DNA of 64,000 bases from Channallabes apus (Eukaryota; Chordata; Actinopteri; Siluriformes; Clariidae), in assembly GCA_030522415.1 (NCBI GenBank), contig CM060127.1, positions 17,647,314 to 17,711,313 of the forward strand. The letters are read 5' to 3'. The notes under the pieces were generated by a model. It saw nothing but the letters and a program-made list of their open reading frames with translations, was not told the origin of the DNA and ran no database searches. The position numbers and the translations under genes were made by a program. Shown in pieces: positions 25,401 through 36,700 of this stretch. How positions within the stretch are numbered: the stretch's first letter is position 1; every line of letters starts with the position of its first letter.

Positions 25401-25581
25401 GATCATCAGAATCAGATTTGTTCACCAGGTACTGTATGTGGGTGCAGTGTGCTTTCACCGCTCACATGAGAAGGAACAGAACTCAATTGAAATGAGATTC
25501 ATGAAAATATATGGACATAGTGGCAAGAAATGCGCTTACACAGTATGTTTGTAAAATATAAATAATATATGTCTATGTATA
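23635..25581. other. Non-coding stretch of inferred slc45a4 intron
   Basis: Mostly AT-rich unique sequence with an A run at 25371-25398. The block at 24640-25200 is less biased in composition and could hold regulatory sequence, but no specific site is supported. Confidence 0.4.
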
Positions 25582-25641
25582 TATTATATACACATACACA
25601 CTTCACACACATTCTGTATATGATTATATGACCAAGTTTGT
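25582..25641. repeat. Duplicate of 23180-23241
   Basis: Near-identical 60-bp block; here it is not followed by the TG microsatellite but by TGTCCTGATTGG. Confidence 0.85.
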
Positions 25642-25862
25642 CCTGATTGGTTTCCATAATAGCATTGCAGTTACTCGGCTGTGTGTAAGATAATGGTTTA
25701 ACATGGATAATAAGATGACTGTGGAAGCATCACCAGGTGTACTGAACGGCCAGTTTCATTATAAAAAGCTTCTAGAGATAGATGTTTGGATAAAATCAAA
25801 GTTGTGTGTTTAAGCTACCTTCAAGGGGAACTATTTCTATAAGAATACACTAGCCATAAGCT

Positions 25863-25955
25863 GTGGGAGTTGTGGCTCAGGCAGCTAAGGCTCTAGGCTA
25901 TTGATTTTCAGATCCAGGTTTGAGCCCTGCCATCGGTGGGTTGCCACACCCCCAT
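25863..25955 (+). mobile_element. SINE head fragment
   Basis: GTTGTGGCTCAGGCAGCTAAGG ... AGATCCAGGTTTGAGCCCTGCCATCGGTGGGTTGCCAC matches the tRNA-like head and first body block of the 3.5-kb SINE. The rest is missing. Confidence 0.65.
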
Positions 25956-26084
25956 TTGAGAGACTTCAATTTAACATTTATTTAATGTTAATGTTTGAGG
26001 TATTATAAGATTGCTTTCTTATCTTTAAGTATGTCACGCATTCATAATACAAGTAAAACTGGGTATATATATTTATATGGGAAT

Positions 26085-26352
26085 GCCTTTAGTCCAACTA
26101 GGGACCAGTGGAGGCAAATGGTTGAGGTACAGTAGGACCTCCACTCAACATTCAGAATATATTCACACACACATTCACACAATATGTGCAATTTGGGAAT
26201 GCCAATTAGCCTAACCTGTATGTCTTTGGACTGTGGGAGGAAACTGAAGTACCTGGAGGAAACCCACTAAGCATGAAAACTTGGTGGGAATAGAACTCTG
26301 GACCTGGAGGTGCAAGGTGACAGTGGTAACTACTAAGCCACTGTGCTGCCTA
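26085..26352. mobile_element. Common teleost interspersed repeat
   Basis: Shows the order ATTCACACAATATG, CAATTTGGGAATGCCAATTAGCC, TGTCTTTGGACTGTGGGAGG, GGAGGAAACCCACTAAGCATG, AACTACTAAGCCACTGTGCTGCC. This is a widespread fish family; related decayed copies lie at 13.4 and 51.5 kb. Class not determined. Confidence 0.65.
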
Positions 26353-26572
26353 CATATGAATATCTTACAATGGTAACACAAGGTGAAATCTAGTAAAGCA
26401 CATTAAAACTATCCATGATAACTAAATAATATAATGTAATATAATAAGGCAACGTAATTAAATTGAAACAGTGAGCTGTACCATCTAGACAAAACATTTC
26501 AGGTAGTACAGAATGTCCCTCCATACTGATGCATACATGCCAGAGTGAGCTTTTTTTTATTAATTGGAATAT

Positions 26573-26628
<56 letters not shown>

Positions 26629-26649
26629 GCACACACACACTGTATATAT

Positions 26650-26684
<35 letters not shown>

Positions 26685-26686
26685 TA
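26573..26686. repeat. (TA)n and (GATA)n microsatellites
   Basis: A TA run of about 21 units (26577-26619), a CA-rich spacer, then about nine GATA units (26651-26685). Confidence 0.9.
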
Positions 26687-27498
26687 GATATACATGATTT
26701 TTTATAGATATATGATATATAGATTTATAGATATAAGATATATTTACTTGTTTAGTATATATTTATAGTGTGGCATCTTGTAAAAAAAACAAAAAAAAAC
26801 AATAACAAACAAAATAAACCCCAACAACGTATAGTTAAAATACGCTGAAACTTTGAAGTCAGGATTTATTTGACATCTGGCAACTCTGTCTATGTTCGTT
26901 ATTTAGTAGCAAATCAATTAATTCTCGTAATACATTTAAAGATATTTGAACACAATTACATAATTGTTGTAAATGGAGCGTGCGTACGTGCGTGTTTATG
27001 TGTGCGTGTGTGCGCGCGCGCGTCTGTGTGTGTGTGTGATGCGGTCCCATCGGAAAACTACTGCATAAATGACCTGCATGTATGACAGGCACTGCATCTT
27101 GCAAAAAGATGAGCAACCGGGGTAAAAGTACTTGATTATCAAATGATCATAAAAACACAAAGTATCCAAGACATCAATCATCTGATGAGTTGCAACATTT
27201 GCGCGTTACTGCTACTGTATGTAACATAACCCTGATGTGGCAGGTCTCTCTATCTGGATGTCTCGAGGATCATCTCTCTCAGTACATCTCCAATTTCACT
27301 CAATTAATCATACGTTGTTACTATGCGATCAGAAACACGACTACAATTAATAAAAGCAAGATGACAACCCAGCAGAATTATTGCCGCTACTACTGCGTCG
27401 AGTCAGGCGAAGGACAGGAGCGCGACCCGAGATGCTGCTCCCTATAATAACCCCCCAGCCACACACTCTCTCTCTATCGCTACAAATGAAATACTCAC

Positions 27499-27632
27499 CC
27501 AGTAGCCCGTGTGTTTCTGCACAATCGCCTGTAGTGTGTCTTTCCTACAGTACGCGTCTTTACAGCAGTCTCTGGATGTGCGGTATTTTTTTTTCCCTGT
27601 GTCTGTGTGTTTTGGTGCACTGGCCGGATCCG
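27499..27632 (-). other. slc45a4: Candidate non-coding first exon, probably slc45a4
   Basis: On the minus strand a strong donor, CTACTGG|GTGAGTATT, ends at 27499. Upstream in gene sense lies a CpG-richer block with promoter motifs. The next coding exon on this strand to the left is slc45a4 at 4914, and no other gene intervenes, so a 5' UTR exon of slc45a4 is the simplest reading. The 5' end (about 27632) is only set by spacing from a TATTTAAAG box. A TACAGTA heptamer lies inside it at 27546-27552. Inference only; a different minus-strand transcript is possible. Confidence 0.4.
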
Positions 27633-27655
27633 CTGAGACGTCTTGCAGTTAAAGC

Positions 27656-27748
27656 CACTTTAAATACGCCTTTAAAGGGAATATCAGTCGGAAATAAACG
27701 TACCGCTTCCGCTGACGCACCAAGCAGATTTGCATAAGGGGCGGGGTT
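27656..27748 (-). promoter_or_regulatory. Candidate promoter: GC box, octamer, TATA-like box
   Basis: On the minus strand, in order towards the donor at 27499: a GC box CCCCGCCCC (27738-27746), a perfect octamer ATGCAAAT (27728-27735), and TATTTAAAG (27658-27666). CpG density is higher here (27395-27725) than in the surroundings. Sp1 and POU factors bind such sites in general; occupancy here is inference. Confidence 0.4.
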
Positions 27749-27879
27749 ATTACTTAAGGGTATGGCCCATAAAAGCAGACTCAAATGCCAGTATGGGACT
27801 GCTCCAGTACACAATACAGTAGATTTCTGACAATTACAATAGTTTAGTAACATTATTAACTTACCAAATGTTTACCATA

Positions 27880-28404
27880 AAAAATAAATAAATAATTTAA
27901 AAAAATTATGGAAATTAAAATGTTTGCAATCATATTAGTATTAACACTAATGGCTGACAATGATATTGAAGAAAGTGAAGAAGATGATGATGACAGTGAT
28001 GATGTTTTATGATTATGTTTTATGCCATGTTCTGACATCAGTGGAAAGATGTAAAAAGATGTAAACTACTCATAACTTAAATAAATATACTACTCTGTAC
28101 AAACAAATATTATTTAAGAAAAATATTTTTAATTATTAAGAATAATATACAAATAAATAATAAAAAAATTATGGAAATTAAAATGTTTACAATCATATTA
28201 GTATTAACACTAATGGCTGACAATGATATTGAAGAAAGTGAAGAAGATGATGATGACAGTGATGATGTTTTATGATTATGTTTTATGCCATGTTCTGACA
28301 TCAGTGGAAAGATGTAAAAAGATGTAAACTACTCATAACTTAAATAAATATACTACTCTGTACAAACAAATATTATTTAAGAAAAATATTTTTAATTATC
28401 AAGA
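27880..28404. repeat. Tandem duplication, period 263 bp, two copies
   Basis: ATGGAAATTAAAATGTTT starts at 27908 and again at 28171. The copies are almost identical over the full period, including the GAAGAAAGTGAAGAAGATGATG stretch (27968-27989 / 28231-28252) and the ATGCCATGTTCTGACATCAG block. Near-identity points to a recent event. Confidence 0.9.
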
Positions 28405-28501
28405 ATAATATACAAATAAAATATAGAATAAATATAGAAAAAATCACACTAAAGAAAATGTAATTATTTATTTCACTGCAGAACAAAAACACAAACTGAA
28501 A

Positions 28502-29060
28502 CTAAAATCTGACATTTCTGGCCTTTCTAGATGCAAAGTCATCAATAATGGCATCATATGAGATATGCTCCCCTATTGAATGATTAATGCTTATGACAGC
28601 AAGGCCAGTGAGCCGTCCTGAGACATGGTTGACTTGATTAACTTTAGTTTGGAAAAGCTCCTCTCTGCTTGAGCTACAGTCACTGACAGAGTAAGTGCAA
28701 CGCTGAGAGCAGTCCAAAAGTTGGGGTCTCAGATAGATCCTATTATGCATAAAAGTGATAAGCTCAAGGAGGCTCATGGTATTTAATAGAAACCATTAGA
28801 ACTTCTGTAATGGTTTGTATATTAGGCTTTTATTGTGTGTTTTTTTTTTAGCAAGGTAAGCATAGCAAGCATCATAAGTAAGAAGTCTAATAAACCTAAG
28901 AGTTAACGTTATACCACTATAATTAACATAATGACATGAATACCTTAATCATACAGAGAGAACATTGTTGCATACCTTTATCTTTTGCCCATTTCTCCCC
29001 ATCTTCTTTTCCTTTTTTTCTAAATTGGGCACCTGACAGCTTTGGCCTTTTTCTCATCAT
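28502..29060 (-). pseudogene. Internally deleted hAT transposase remnant
   Basis: The N-terminal piece on the minus strand starts with ATG at 29060 and reads KLSGAQFRKKGKEDGEKWAK, typical of the N-terminus of a fish hAT family related to ZMYM-type proteins. It ends in a donor-like AAAG|GTATGC. The C-terminal piece (28502-28777) carries a dimerisation-domain remnant: REELFQTKVNQVNH, RLTGLAVISINHS, DDFASRKARNVRF. The whole BED/catalytic middle is missing. Terminal repeats were not found. Confidence 0.6.
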
Positions 29061-29394
29061 CGCTATGTTTACTTTGTAATCGACGATTCGACAATCAGCA
29101 GATTTCCCATCCCCCAAGCTGTCACTCACGACCACAAGTCAAGACTAAACCAATTGACCTCCACATCATAATCGTTTTTTATTACCTATTTTTATTAGCC
29201 ATTATACACAATTAAAGAAATTACAAAAGTGCAAATTATTGGTCTGTGTTTATAATATTTTGAATGAAATGTAGGTTATTTGTAAGAAAGTCAGGTGTCA
29301 CTGACATAATTTACGCCCCCCCCTCCTTGTCCACTTCATTTGGGAGAGGTGAACTGTACTCTGCGCCCCTCCCGACTCAATTAAGTCTCGAGTT

Positions 29395-29823
29395 GTTCGT
29401 TCTTTTAACAGGTGACTCCCATAGACGCTATGCAGTTCAGTACACAAAAAACAGTATTGAACGATTGTGCTAGTGAGTCTTCGAGTCCCGAGTTGTTCGT
29501 TCTATTGACACGTGACTCCCATAGACGTTATGCGTGCAATAGATTCAAAATAACGAACGACTCAGATTGGAAGGTATAATAGGTGAGCAGCTCATTCTGT
29601 TTATTATAATATGTTCTTAGTTACATTGTAATATTTTCATAACTGGAACTATAGCAAAATGTGTGTATGTAGACATATTGGGGATATTTTTTTTATTGAA
29701 AACACAACATTTTAATTTGTTTCTGATCAAAAGAACGAAATGACTCAAAAAAAGATTCGTTCATTTTGATGAACGAGATTCAAAGAACCGAGTCACAAAA
29801 ATGATTCGAACTTCCCATCACTA
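29395..29823. mobile_element. hAT-type MITE, partly rearranged
   Basis: It shares GTGACTCCCATAGACG, GCTCATTCTGTTTAT and the CTTCCCATCACTA end with the copy at 9865-10351. The left end contains a repeated GAGTTGTTCGTTCT block (about 29391 and 29489) instead of the standard TAGTGATG end, so it has been duplicated or truncated there. Confidence 0.65.
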
Positions 29824-30745
29824 TTCTGTGCGTCTGCTTCAGCAGCAGGGGCGGCACAGGTATCATAGATACCTGTATAGATATAGTCCAGTTGGTTGTA
29901 CATGTGTAACCCACTTAATGAAAAAGCTATTGAAAATTAATACTTTTTTAATAAAAAATTAATAAAAAAATTATCAAACTGAATATTGCAAAGAGAATGG
30001 TTGTAGTTATTAGCTATGATAGAGTGGATTATAGTACAGTCATAAAAACAGCCCGACTCTCAGTAAACAACTTATCTGTTTTATTGGCACAAGAATTGTC
30101 TGTGTAATAATTTATTTTATAATGTACATTAAAATAATTATTAATGCATTCAACAAACAAATAAATATACAAATAATCCATACTGTAGCCCAGTGGTTCT
30201 CAAACTTTTTCTGTCATTCCCCACTTAAGGGGGTGAGCGAATTTTCAAGCCCCACTTGTCAACAAAATAATAATGAAATCGGCCAAGTTTACTGTTTATT
30301 GAAATATCAATTTCTAAACCAATAAGATCAAACACCACCAAGTTAAAAAAAAGATAAAATACACGTGCAATTGTTACAAGGCTTACGTTATCACATATCT
30401 TTGCATAATTGACCCCATGTTTATTAGCTGCTCAGCAATCGTTTGTAGCTTTTTTTGCACTGGCCAATTCTGTATGCAACTTTGAATGAAGCCATTTGTG
30501 CTTTGCTGTCCACTGATTCAGATTTTACCATGCGATTATCCTGCTGTCTGTATTCTGCCAGCTTTCTTTCAAAGACGTCCAGTGGTTTATTAACGTGACT
30601 GGAGTGTGTTTGTCTCTAAATGTCTTCCTAATTTGTTGGGTCTCATGCGGTCTGCTGCGAGCTGTTTAAGACACAAAACACACACGGGTCTCTCTTCTGC
30701 CCCCACCATCACCACCATGAATCCAAGCTGAAGATAGGCTTCATT

Positions 30746-30830
30746 AGGGGTGGGCGATATAACCAAAATCTTCTAACACGGTAGAAGCTATTTTCTACCT
30801 CGATAACGATATATATCACAATATAGCAAT
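30746..30830. mobile_element. End fragment of a TAGGG-type hAT MITE, nested
   Basis: TAGGGGTGGGCGATATAACC followed by CTCGATAACGATATATATCA resembles the left end of the 1846-2834 element. No matching right end was found inside the host element. Confidence 0.55.
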
Positions 30831-31331
30831 TTGTATGTGAAAATGCATAAATAAAAATGAAAACACAAAGAAACTGTTTTACATAATGTAATTTTATTTA
30901 AACTGTGAATTGCTGAGGTTTGCAGCATTTTTTTTTTTTTTTACTTTGGCCATATTCGTTTGGATGCTTGTATTTCAGATGATAGAAAAGGTTTGACGTG
31001 TTTCCACCACTTGTTAAAACAGTGCACTTGTGTACTTTCCAAATCACGTTCATCTCATTCGTATCACTTTTCTTATACCCAAACTAATTCCACACCACAG
31101 ACGAGGCACATTTTTTCTTTACAATCTCCTCGTTCTTGGTTTTGTCACATGTAAGCAAACTCACTGCTGCTGCACTTCTTCCATTGTCGAAGTGAATGTG
31201 AAGCCAAACACATCAAAAGTGGGACGAAACCGCGGCACCCGATTGAACCGAATATCTGCGCAAATGCAGCGCAGCGCGACTACCTGAATAGAGCAGTGAT
31301 GATCTGGTTTATTCGCGCAGCCCGGTGGATC

Positions 31332-31558
31332 AGCGCCGCTCGAATCACAAACCTGCGCGACTCACTGTGTTTTATTTAAAAACTATTTATTTAAAATGTC
31401 AGGACTGTTTAATATTGTTTCCGCCTTGCCATGCCTGGTTTGTACGTGCGCATCCCAGCGGGGTAAAATGTATTTTGATGGTCGGCGCGGTTTATTTCTG
31501 TCAGAGTCACGCAGCGCTGCCCAGTGGCTCGCGCAGGTTTGTGATTCGAGCAGCGCTG
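31332..31558. repeat. Inverted repeat of about 28 bp, GC-rich
   Basis: AGCGCCGCTCGAATCACAAA plus CCTGCGCGA on the left (31332-31360) pairs with TCGCGCAGG plus TTTGTGATTCGAGCAGCGCT on the right (about 31529-31556), separated by about 170 bp. It may mark a small nested element or a cruciform-forming segment. Confidence 0.75.
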
Positions 31559-32459
31559 CTTAAGTTTGTCCGACGTTAAACCGTTATTGTTCCACTATGG
31601 TTCCACTTTTTCTCCCGGCCCACAACTGATGTTATTTTAAATTTACTTGTATTAATGATCCATTTATTTGTGTGTGATTGTTTAGTTTTGAGCGTACGCT
31701 CTTCATTATCAATAAAGAAAAGCATGAATTAGAATAGGTACTTTCCTGTTTTTCCTCCCGTTCATTGCGCCCCACCTGTCATGTCTGTATTCCCCACTAG
31801 TGGGGCGCGCCCCACAGTTTGAGAACCACTGCTGTAGCCTAACAGTGTAATATGTTTGATGTCCTGTGAGGTATTATTCCTCTGTAATCGTGTATATTCT
31901 TCAGTAAACAAACGTTTGGGTCTTGGGCATGCACTTTTTAGACGGTCCCTTAGTGGCTCCATTGCTATAAAGTGGCGATAAGCAGCGTTTCTGAAAGATT
32001 TAGCTCCAGCAGGCTGTAACAGGAGAAGATCTAAAAATATTTTTATTTGTACTAGTTTCTCTGTCTACTCCAGAGTAAGAAAATATACGATTTTTTTCAT
32101 AATTATTGATAAACAGATGAGTTAATCTTGAATGTGTGGCGAATGTCCAATATAAAACCAACTTCACCCCGGTCTTTCTTGCTATGTAGAAACGTCTACC
32201 TAAAAAGAAAGAAGCTCATTTGACATGACACATTATTTATAAAATTTTTTACATAATAGCAAATATTATACATTCTCAGATTTATTACAAACTCAGCTAA
32301 TGCTCATGAGATATGATACCCAATTAGCAGTTTTTCACCTAAATGCTAGAGCTACTATGGCATAATTACATGTCCCCATTACCCATCCCCTTATTTGCAC
32401 TTATCGCAACCATAAATATATACATATTAATTGAAATCATGTAGATGAGATAATTTTAA

Positions 32460-32900
32460 TCTTACGGGAAATATATGTAGGCCAGAAAAGAAAGCAGCAC
32501 ATTATGTAAACAACCACTTTTCAGACACGAACACACACACACGCGCATGCGCGTGCACACACACATAAAAAAAATAAAAAAAAAACCCACATAACATATG
32601 AGTTTTGCATAAAAAAGAAACAGGTGTGACTCAGTCCTCAAAAGGACTGAAGCTGGTTCTGCAGGATGTTTAGTAAAATCCAGCAGTTCATTTCCTTATA
32701 AAATTGCACAAATTGTACCTGACACTATAGTTTAAGCAAAGGTTCATCACACCGCTTATTGACTTTCATTATTTAGTTTCATTAATTACTGTGTGCTGCT
32801 TTTTATATTATTTTTTAGAATGTAGAAACTTTTTTAAAGCTATTCTTGCTCTATAGCAATTATTTGCATGTGCTTAAGACTTTTTAATAATACTGTATAC
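32460..32900. mobile_element. Decayed copy of the 38.76-kb Tc1-like MITE
   Basis: GCCAGAAAAGAAAGCAGCAC, TTATTGACTTTCATT ... TTTCATTAATTACT, TATTCTTGCTCTATAGCA and AAGACTTTTTAATAATACTG follow the same order as in 38891-39193. Confidence 0.6.
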
Positions 32901-32917
32901 ACACTTATACAGTACAT

Positions 32918-32946
32918 ACATACATACATACATACATACATACATA
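32918..32946. repeat. (CATA)n microsatellite
   Basis: Seven CATA units. Confidence 0.85.
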
Positions 32947-35370
32947 CTGTACATACAATTTCACTTTTTTCTCAAATAGTTGTAGAAGGAAAATTATTTA
33001 CATTTTATTAATGTAAAGTGAAGTGAAGCATAGACACAGATTACATAATAACTGGCATATTGCTTAAATGCACATTTGTTAGAAAAAAGGTTATTTTATT
33101 ACATTGGATAAGCCATATAGAGTAAATGAGTTGTTACGAAACAAGCCTAACACAATTTAAATATTTATTAAATGTTTAATGCATGCATGAACCATTGCAG
33201 TTTGTTAAAAGCCCCTGACATATTTTCATCCATATGGTCAGATGGTCATATATTACAAGACCTACAAGAGAAAGGGTAGGCTGTTTGTTTAAATATCGCA
33301 CATTACCCTACTCCCTTAAAACACACACAGTTATAAGCCATTATACCAAAGCATTATTGAATTTTTAAACTTATCTGGTCAGAAATTGTTGATTAATTTC
33401 CCTTAACAGTAGCTCTGATTATAGTTTGGCATACATTTTTTTAAATCAATGTGATGATTGTAATATGTTATTGCTTCTATAATAACAATATACTGCATAG
33501 TTATGGTTATACTGTACAGTATGTCTCCAGTTTCACTCTATACCATCCTTAAAGTTTCTTCCACATGACAGTCTTCAGGACTTTTCACTTTTCTTGGTAA
33601 CAAGATATTTTTTATCTTATTGATGTTCTCAGAATGTCTGTTTAAAGCTGTTATACTGAATATAATTTTTGTAGACAATGCACAACATTAAACAAAAATA
33701 TAGCATACGGATTGGATGGTCTGCTGCGCTGACCCTTTTGACAGGAATAACAGAAAAACAGTATTTAATTCATGTTTTAAATGATTATTATGAGACTGAA
33801 TAGGAATTCAAAAAACAATAGCAGTGAGCCGCTTGGGAGGTGAACGAGTCCGTTCGGATCAGTGCGCCGAGAAAAAAGATTTTCATCACCACATTTTATT
33901 CACATGGTCTATTTCAGGACACACTAAAATGTATTTTGCTGTTTTTCACTCAAATAATCACATGGGAAAAAAAACTCTCCGTTATAGTTTGTAAGGGAAG
34001 CGTCTTTGGTCAGCATTATTCAAGCTTTCAGCCCCCCTCCCCCTCTCCCCCAGCAAACATGCACTGTTCTGCCGGGTGTGAAAGTGAGTGAGGTGAAATA
34101 GAACCTCTAGATAATGGAGCACTTCACACAGAGGAACAATTGCAGTCTGGAGCCAAGCCAGGGCAGAGGCCAGAAGTGACACTTCATGTTCCTTTATTCA
34201 ACTCTATATCAATACAATGGTTTCCTGACTGGCCTCTCTGTAAGCTGCGGCTGGGGGAAGATCCCAGTGACCCTGCTCCACAGAGCCTTGTTTTGGATCT
34301 GGCCTTCCCTGGCCTAGCTTCCTTTTGGCCCCTTCATTGCTGTTTAAGCACTGAAATACTCATAGACATATGATTTCTCCCTTGAGCCTTCATATCCTGA
34401 TTACTTGAATGAAATGCCAAATACTCAATATTATTGCACCTGTAGGAAACTCAGTGTAGGACTTCACAAATTATTATGTGTTTTTTAATCAAATAATGAG
34501 TTATTGCATTGATAAGGATAAAATTGGCAGCCGAATATGCATTGTGGGCAATTTTTGGACCAACCTTGACCACCATTCACACTTAGACAGCTGAAATACA
34601 CTTAAATACATCGCTTACTACCTCTTCGCCTGTCCACCTCTCTATAGAGGTCATGGATACCTACTTGTATTGAATAACATTTACATATGCAGCAGTTTAT
34701 CATGCACTCAGTCATCTTGACACTTACAGTAGATGCCTGTAGCTGGAGATCGCGTGATTGCATTTAGTGCCATGATACTGTGCAGCAGGAAGCCTTTTGC
34801 GAGATTTCCCACTGTTTGTTATTCTTACTTGTGTATTAAACCAGGAAACCTGTACCCGGAGCCTTTGACTCATTTTGTGTTAGTTTCCCTACGACCAACA
34901 AAAATATTACACCAATCCCTCTGTTCCCAGAGTACATACATACGGGTCAGAGGTCTGGTAAGCACCCAACTCTAATAATCCCACAGACTGGGCATTGTCT
35001 TTACTTTGTTGATAATTCAGCTCGAAACTTCCTTCCACTTGCTGGTCTTATATCACATTTTCAACAGAACAAGTGCCTGGTCCAGCATGTTTTATTTCCT
35101 CTTTCTTTACTGTTTTTTTGTTATGGCTTGTGGTGGTGGTGGTGTCTGGCCTTCAAATCCCAGAAAGCTGTACCACAAAAAAAAGGTTGAGATTTTATAT
35201 CAGTAGTTGTCCTGTAATATCACTGGTGTTAATGCAGCAAGAATAATAATTTTAAAAAACCAGTCATCTCAACATATGAGAAACCAGTTTCAATTTTATT
35301 AGATGTTATGAATCATCTTTCATATTAGTTTTAATTTGACTTTAGGATAGTGGTTAGGGGGAGCTACAGC

Positions 35371-35402
35371 TACACTATGTGGCCAAAAGTATGTGGACAT
35401 CT
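35371..35402 (+). mobile_element. Tc1-like terminal repeat fragment
   Basis: TACACTATGTGGCCAAAAGT followed by ATGTGGACATC is the end of a very common fish Tc1-like family. It breaks off into a CA microsatellite after about 70 bp. Confidence 0.7.
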
Positions 35403-35437
35403 GCAGCTATTCCAGAGCATTGATATGGAGTTGGGCG

Positions 35438-35439
<2 letters not shown>

Positions 35440-35524
<85 letters not shown>
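35440..35524. repeat. (CA)n microsatellite, about 42 units
   Basis: Pure CA run; the longest simple repeat of the window after the TA runs. Confidence 0.95.
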
Positions 35525-35527
<3 letters not shown>

Positions 35528-36010
35528 GGCCACAAGAGGCGATTGTGCAGAATAACAACACACTGATATGATATTTATTTCTCTATATAATCCCCCTGCT
35601 ACACTAATATACTTATCCCAGTCTTTCATACTTGCTTGAATGTCATCAAGGTAGAAAGTTTTTTAAGGATGCCAGAGTCACAATCAGACTGCCTTCTGCT
35701 TCACGTGTGAAACGCCGGCCTCTTAGGAACTAATTTAACGACCCAAACATGTGAAGAGGTCAGGTCTATATGGGAGATATGGCAATAACTCTCAGCCGAG
35801 TTCCTATGCAAGTGGGGTTTATGAATGACTGTCTGTGCAGATTCTACAGACAGATGAGTCTCTATGGCAAGTTGGCGTCAGGTTATCCATCAAATTTCAA
35901 GAATCAGGGGTTCCACCCACTGAATGTTCATGGGAATGACTGCAGTGGGCTCCTTTAAAACCTTTGCACAGTCTCATCACCATACTGTGACTCCTCAAGT
36001 CTTGTTTACT
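35525..36010. mobile_element. Probable mariner-type remnant
   Basis: The blocks CCCCCTGCTACACTAATATAC, CACGTGTGAAACGCCGGCCTC, GAGGTCAGGTCTATA and CAGATGAGTCTCTATGGCAAG resemble a repeat I associate with mariner-like elements of fish. No intact frame and no ends were found. Low certainty. Confidence 0.35.
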
Positions 36011-36607
36011 GTCAGTCATTAAAAAGTAAAACCTGTATAACAATGTTAATACAAAATGTATTGCTATACGTAGTATATAAGTATATGAATGTGAGTAGAA
36101 GTATGAATTATGATTATGAATATTATGTTAATGTAATACAGGTATATGTCATACTATTGTTATCCTTTCCCTGAAGTGTGTGAATATATATATATATATA
36201 ATACTGTATAGTTTAGTCTAGCTGTAAAATTTCCTAAACAGTGCTCTTGCTCTTGTTTGGTTGGTGTAGCTAGAGTTTGCATATTTGCCCTGTAGCTTGT
36301 ATAAATAAGTGTGTGCTTGGGCCCTGCAATGGCCTAACACTTATGGTTAAATGTTGTTCTTATATTAATTTTATATCATGCAGACATACATTTTTTCTGC
36401 TTTAAAACACAAAAACAAAAACACAATCTGTTTAATTGTGTGAAAGCATTATTTGTTGACCTACAGTACCACAAATTTTCATGGGAAATAAGACATGATA
36501 GTACAGGTGTCAGGTGTATTAATACATTTCACATTCACAGCAATTTGCATTTACAGTGTAGATTCCTAAGGAGTATTGATCATCAATCAGACTTTGGGCA
36601 GAAGTCA

Positions 36608-36700
36608 ATGTGTGTGTGTGAGTGTGTGTGCATGTGTGTGTTTGAATACTGTATGTGTGTGTTTGTATGTGTGTACTGTATGTGTATATGTGTAGGCTCG
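36608..36700. repeat. TG-rich interrupted microsatellite
   Basis: GTGTGTGTGA / GTGTGCATGTG / GTATGTGTGT units with TACTGTA interruptions at about 36648 and 36673. Open frames here are repeat artefacts. Confidence 0.75.

Larger units (their letters stand above)
30191..31831. mobile_element. hAT-type element with perfect 8-bp target duplication
   Basis: Ends are CAGTGGTTCTCAAACTTTTT and GTTTGAGAACCACTG. The flanks are CTGTAGCC on both sides (30183-30190 and 31832-31839), an exact 8-bp target duplication. It carries no recognisable transposase. Internally it holds a TAGGGGTGGGCGATAT block at 30746 like the end of the 1.8-kb element, and an inverted repeat (31332-31360 / 31529-31558). The sub-terminal CCCCACTTAAGG / CCCCACTAGTGGGGCG blocks are also inverted. 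Confidence 0.9.
31840..35370. other. Intergenic, mostly unrecognised
   Basis: AT-rich. A degenerate Tc1-type tail is at 32460-32900 and a (CATA)n run at 32918-32946. The segment at 34090-34370 is less AT-rich and has no stop-rich pattern in one frame, but no protein family or splice sites are visible; it might be conserved non-coding DNA. Confidence 0.4.
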
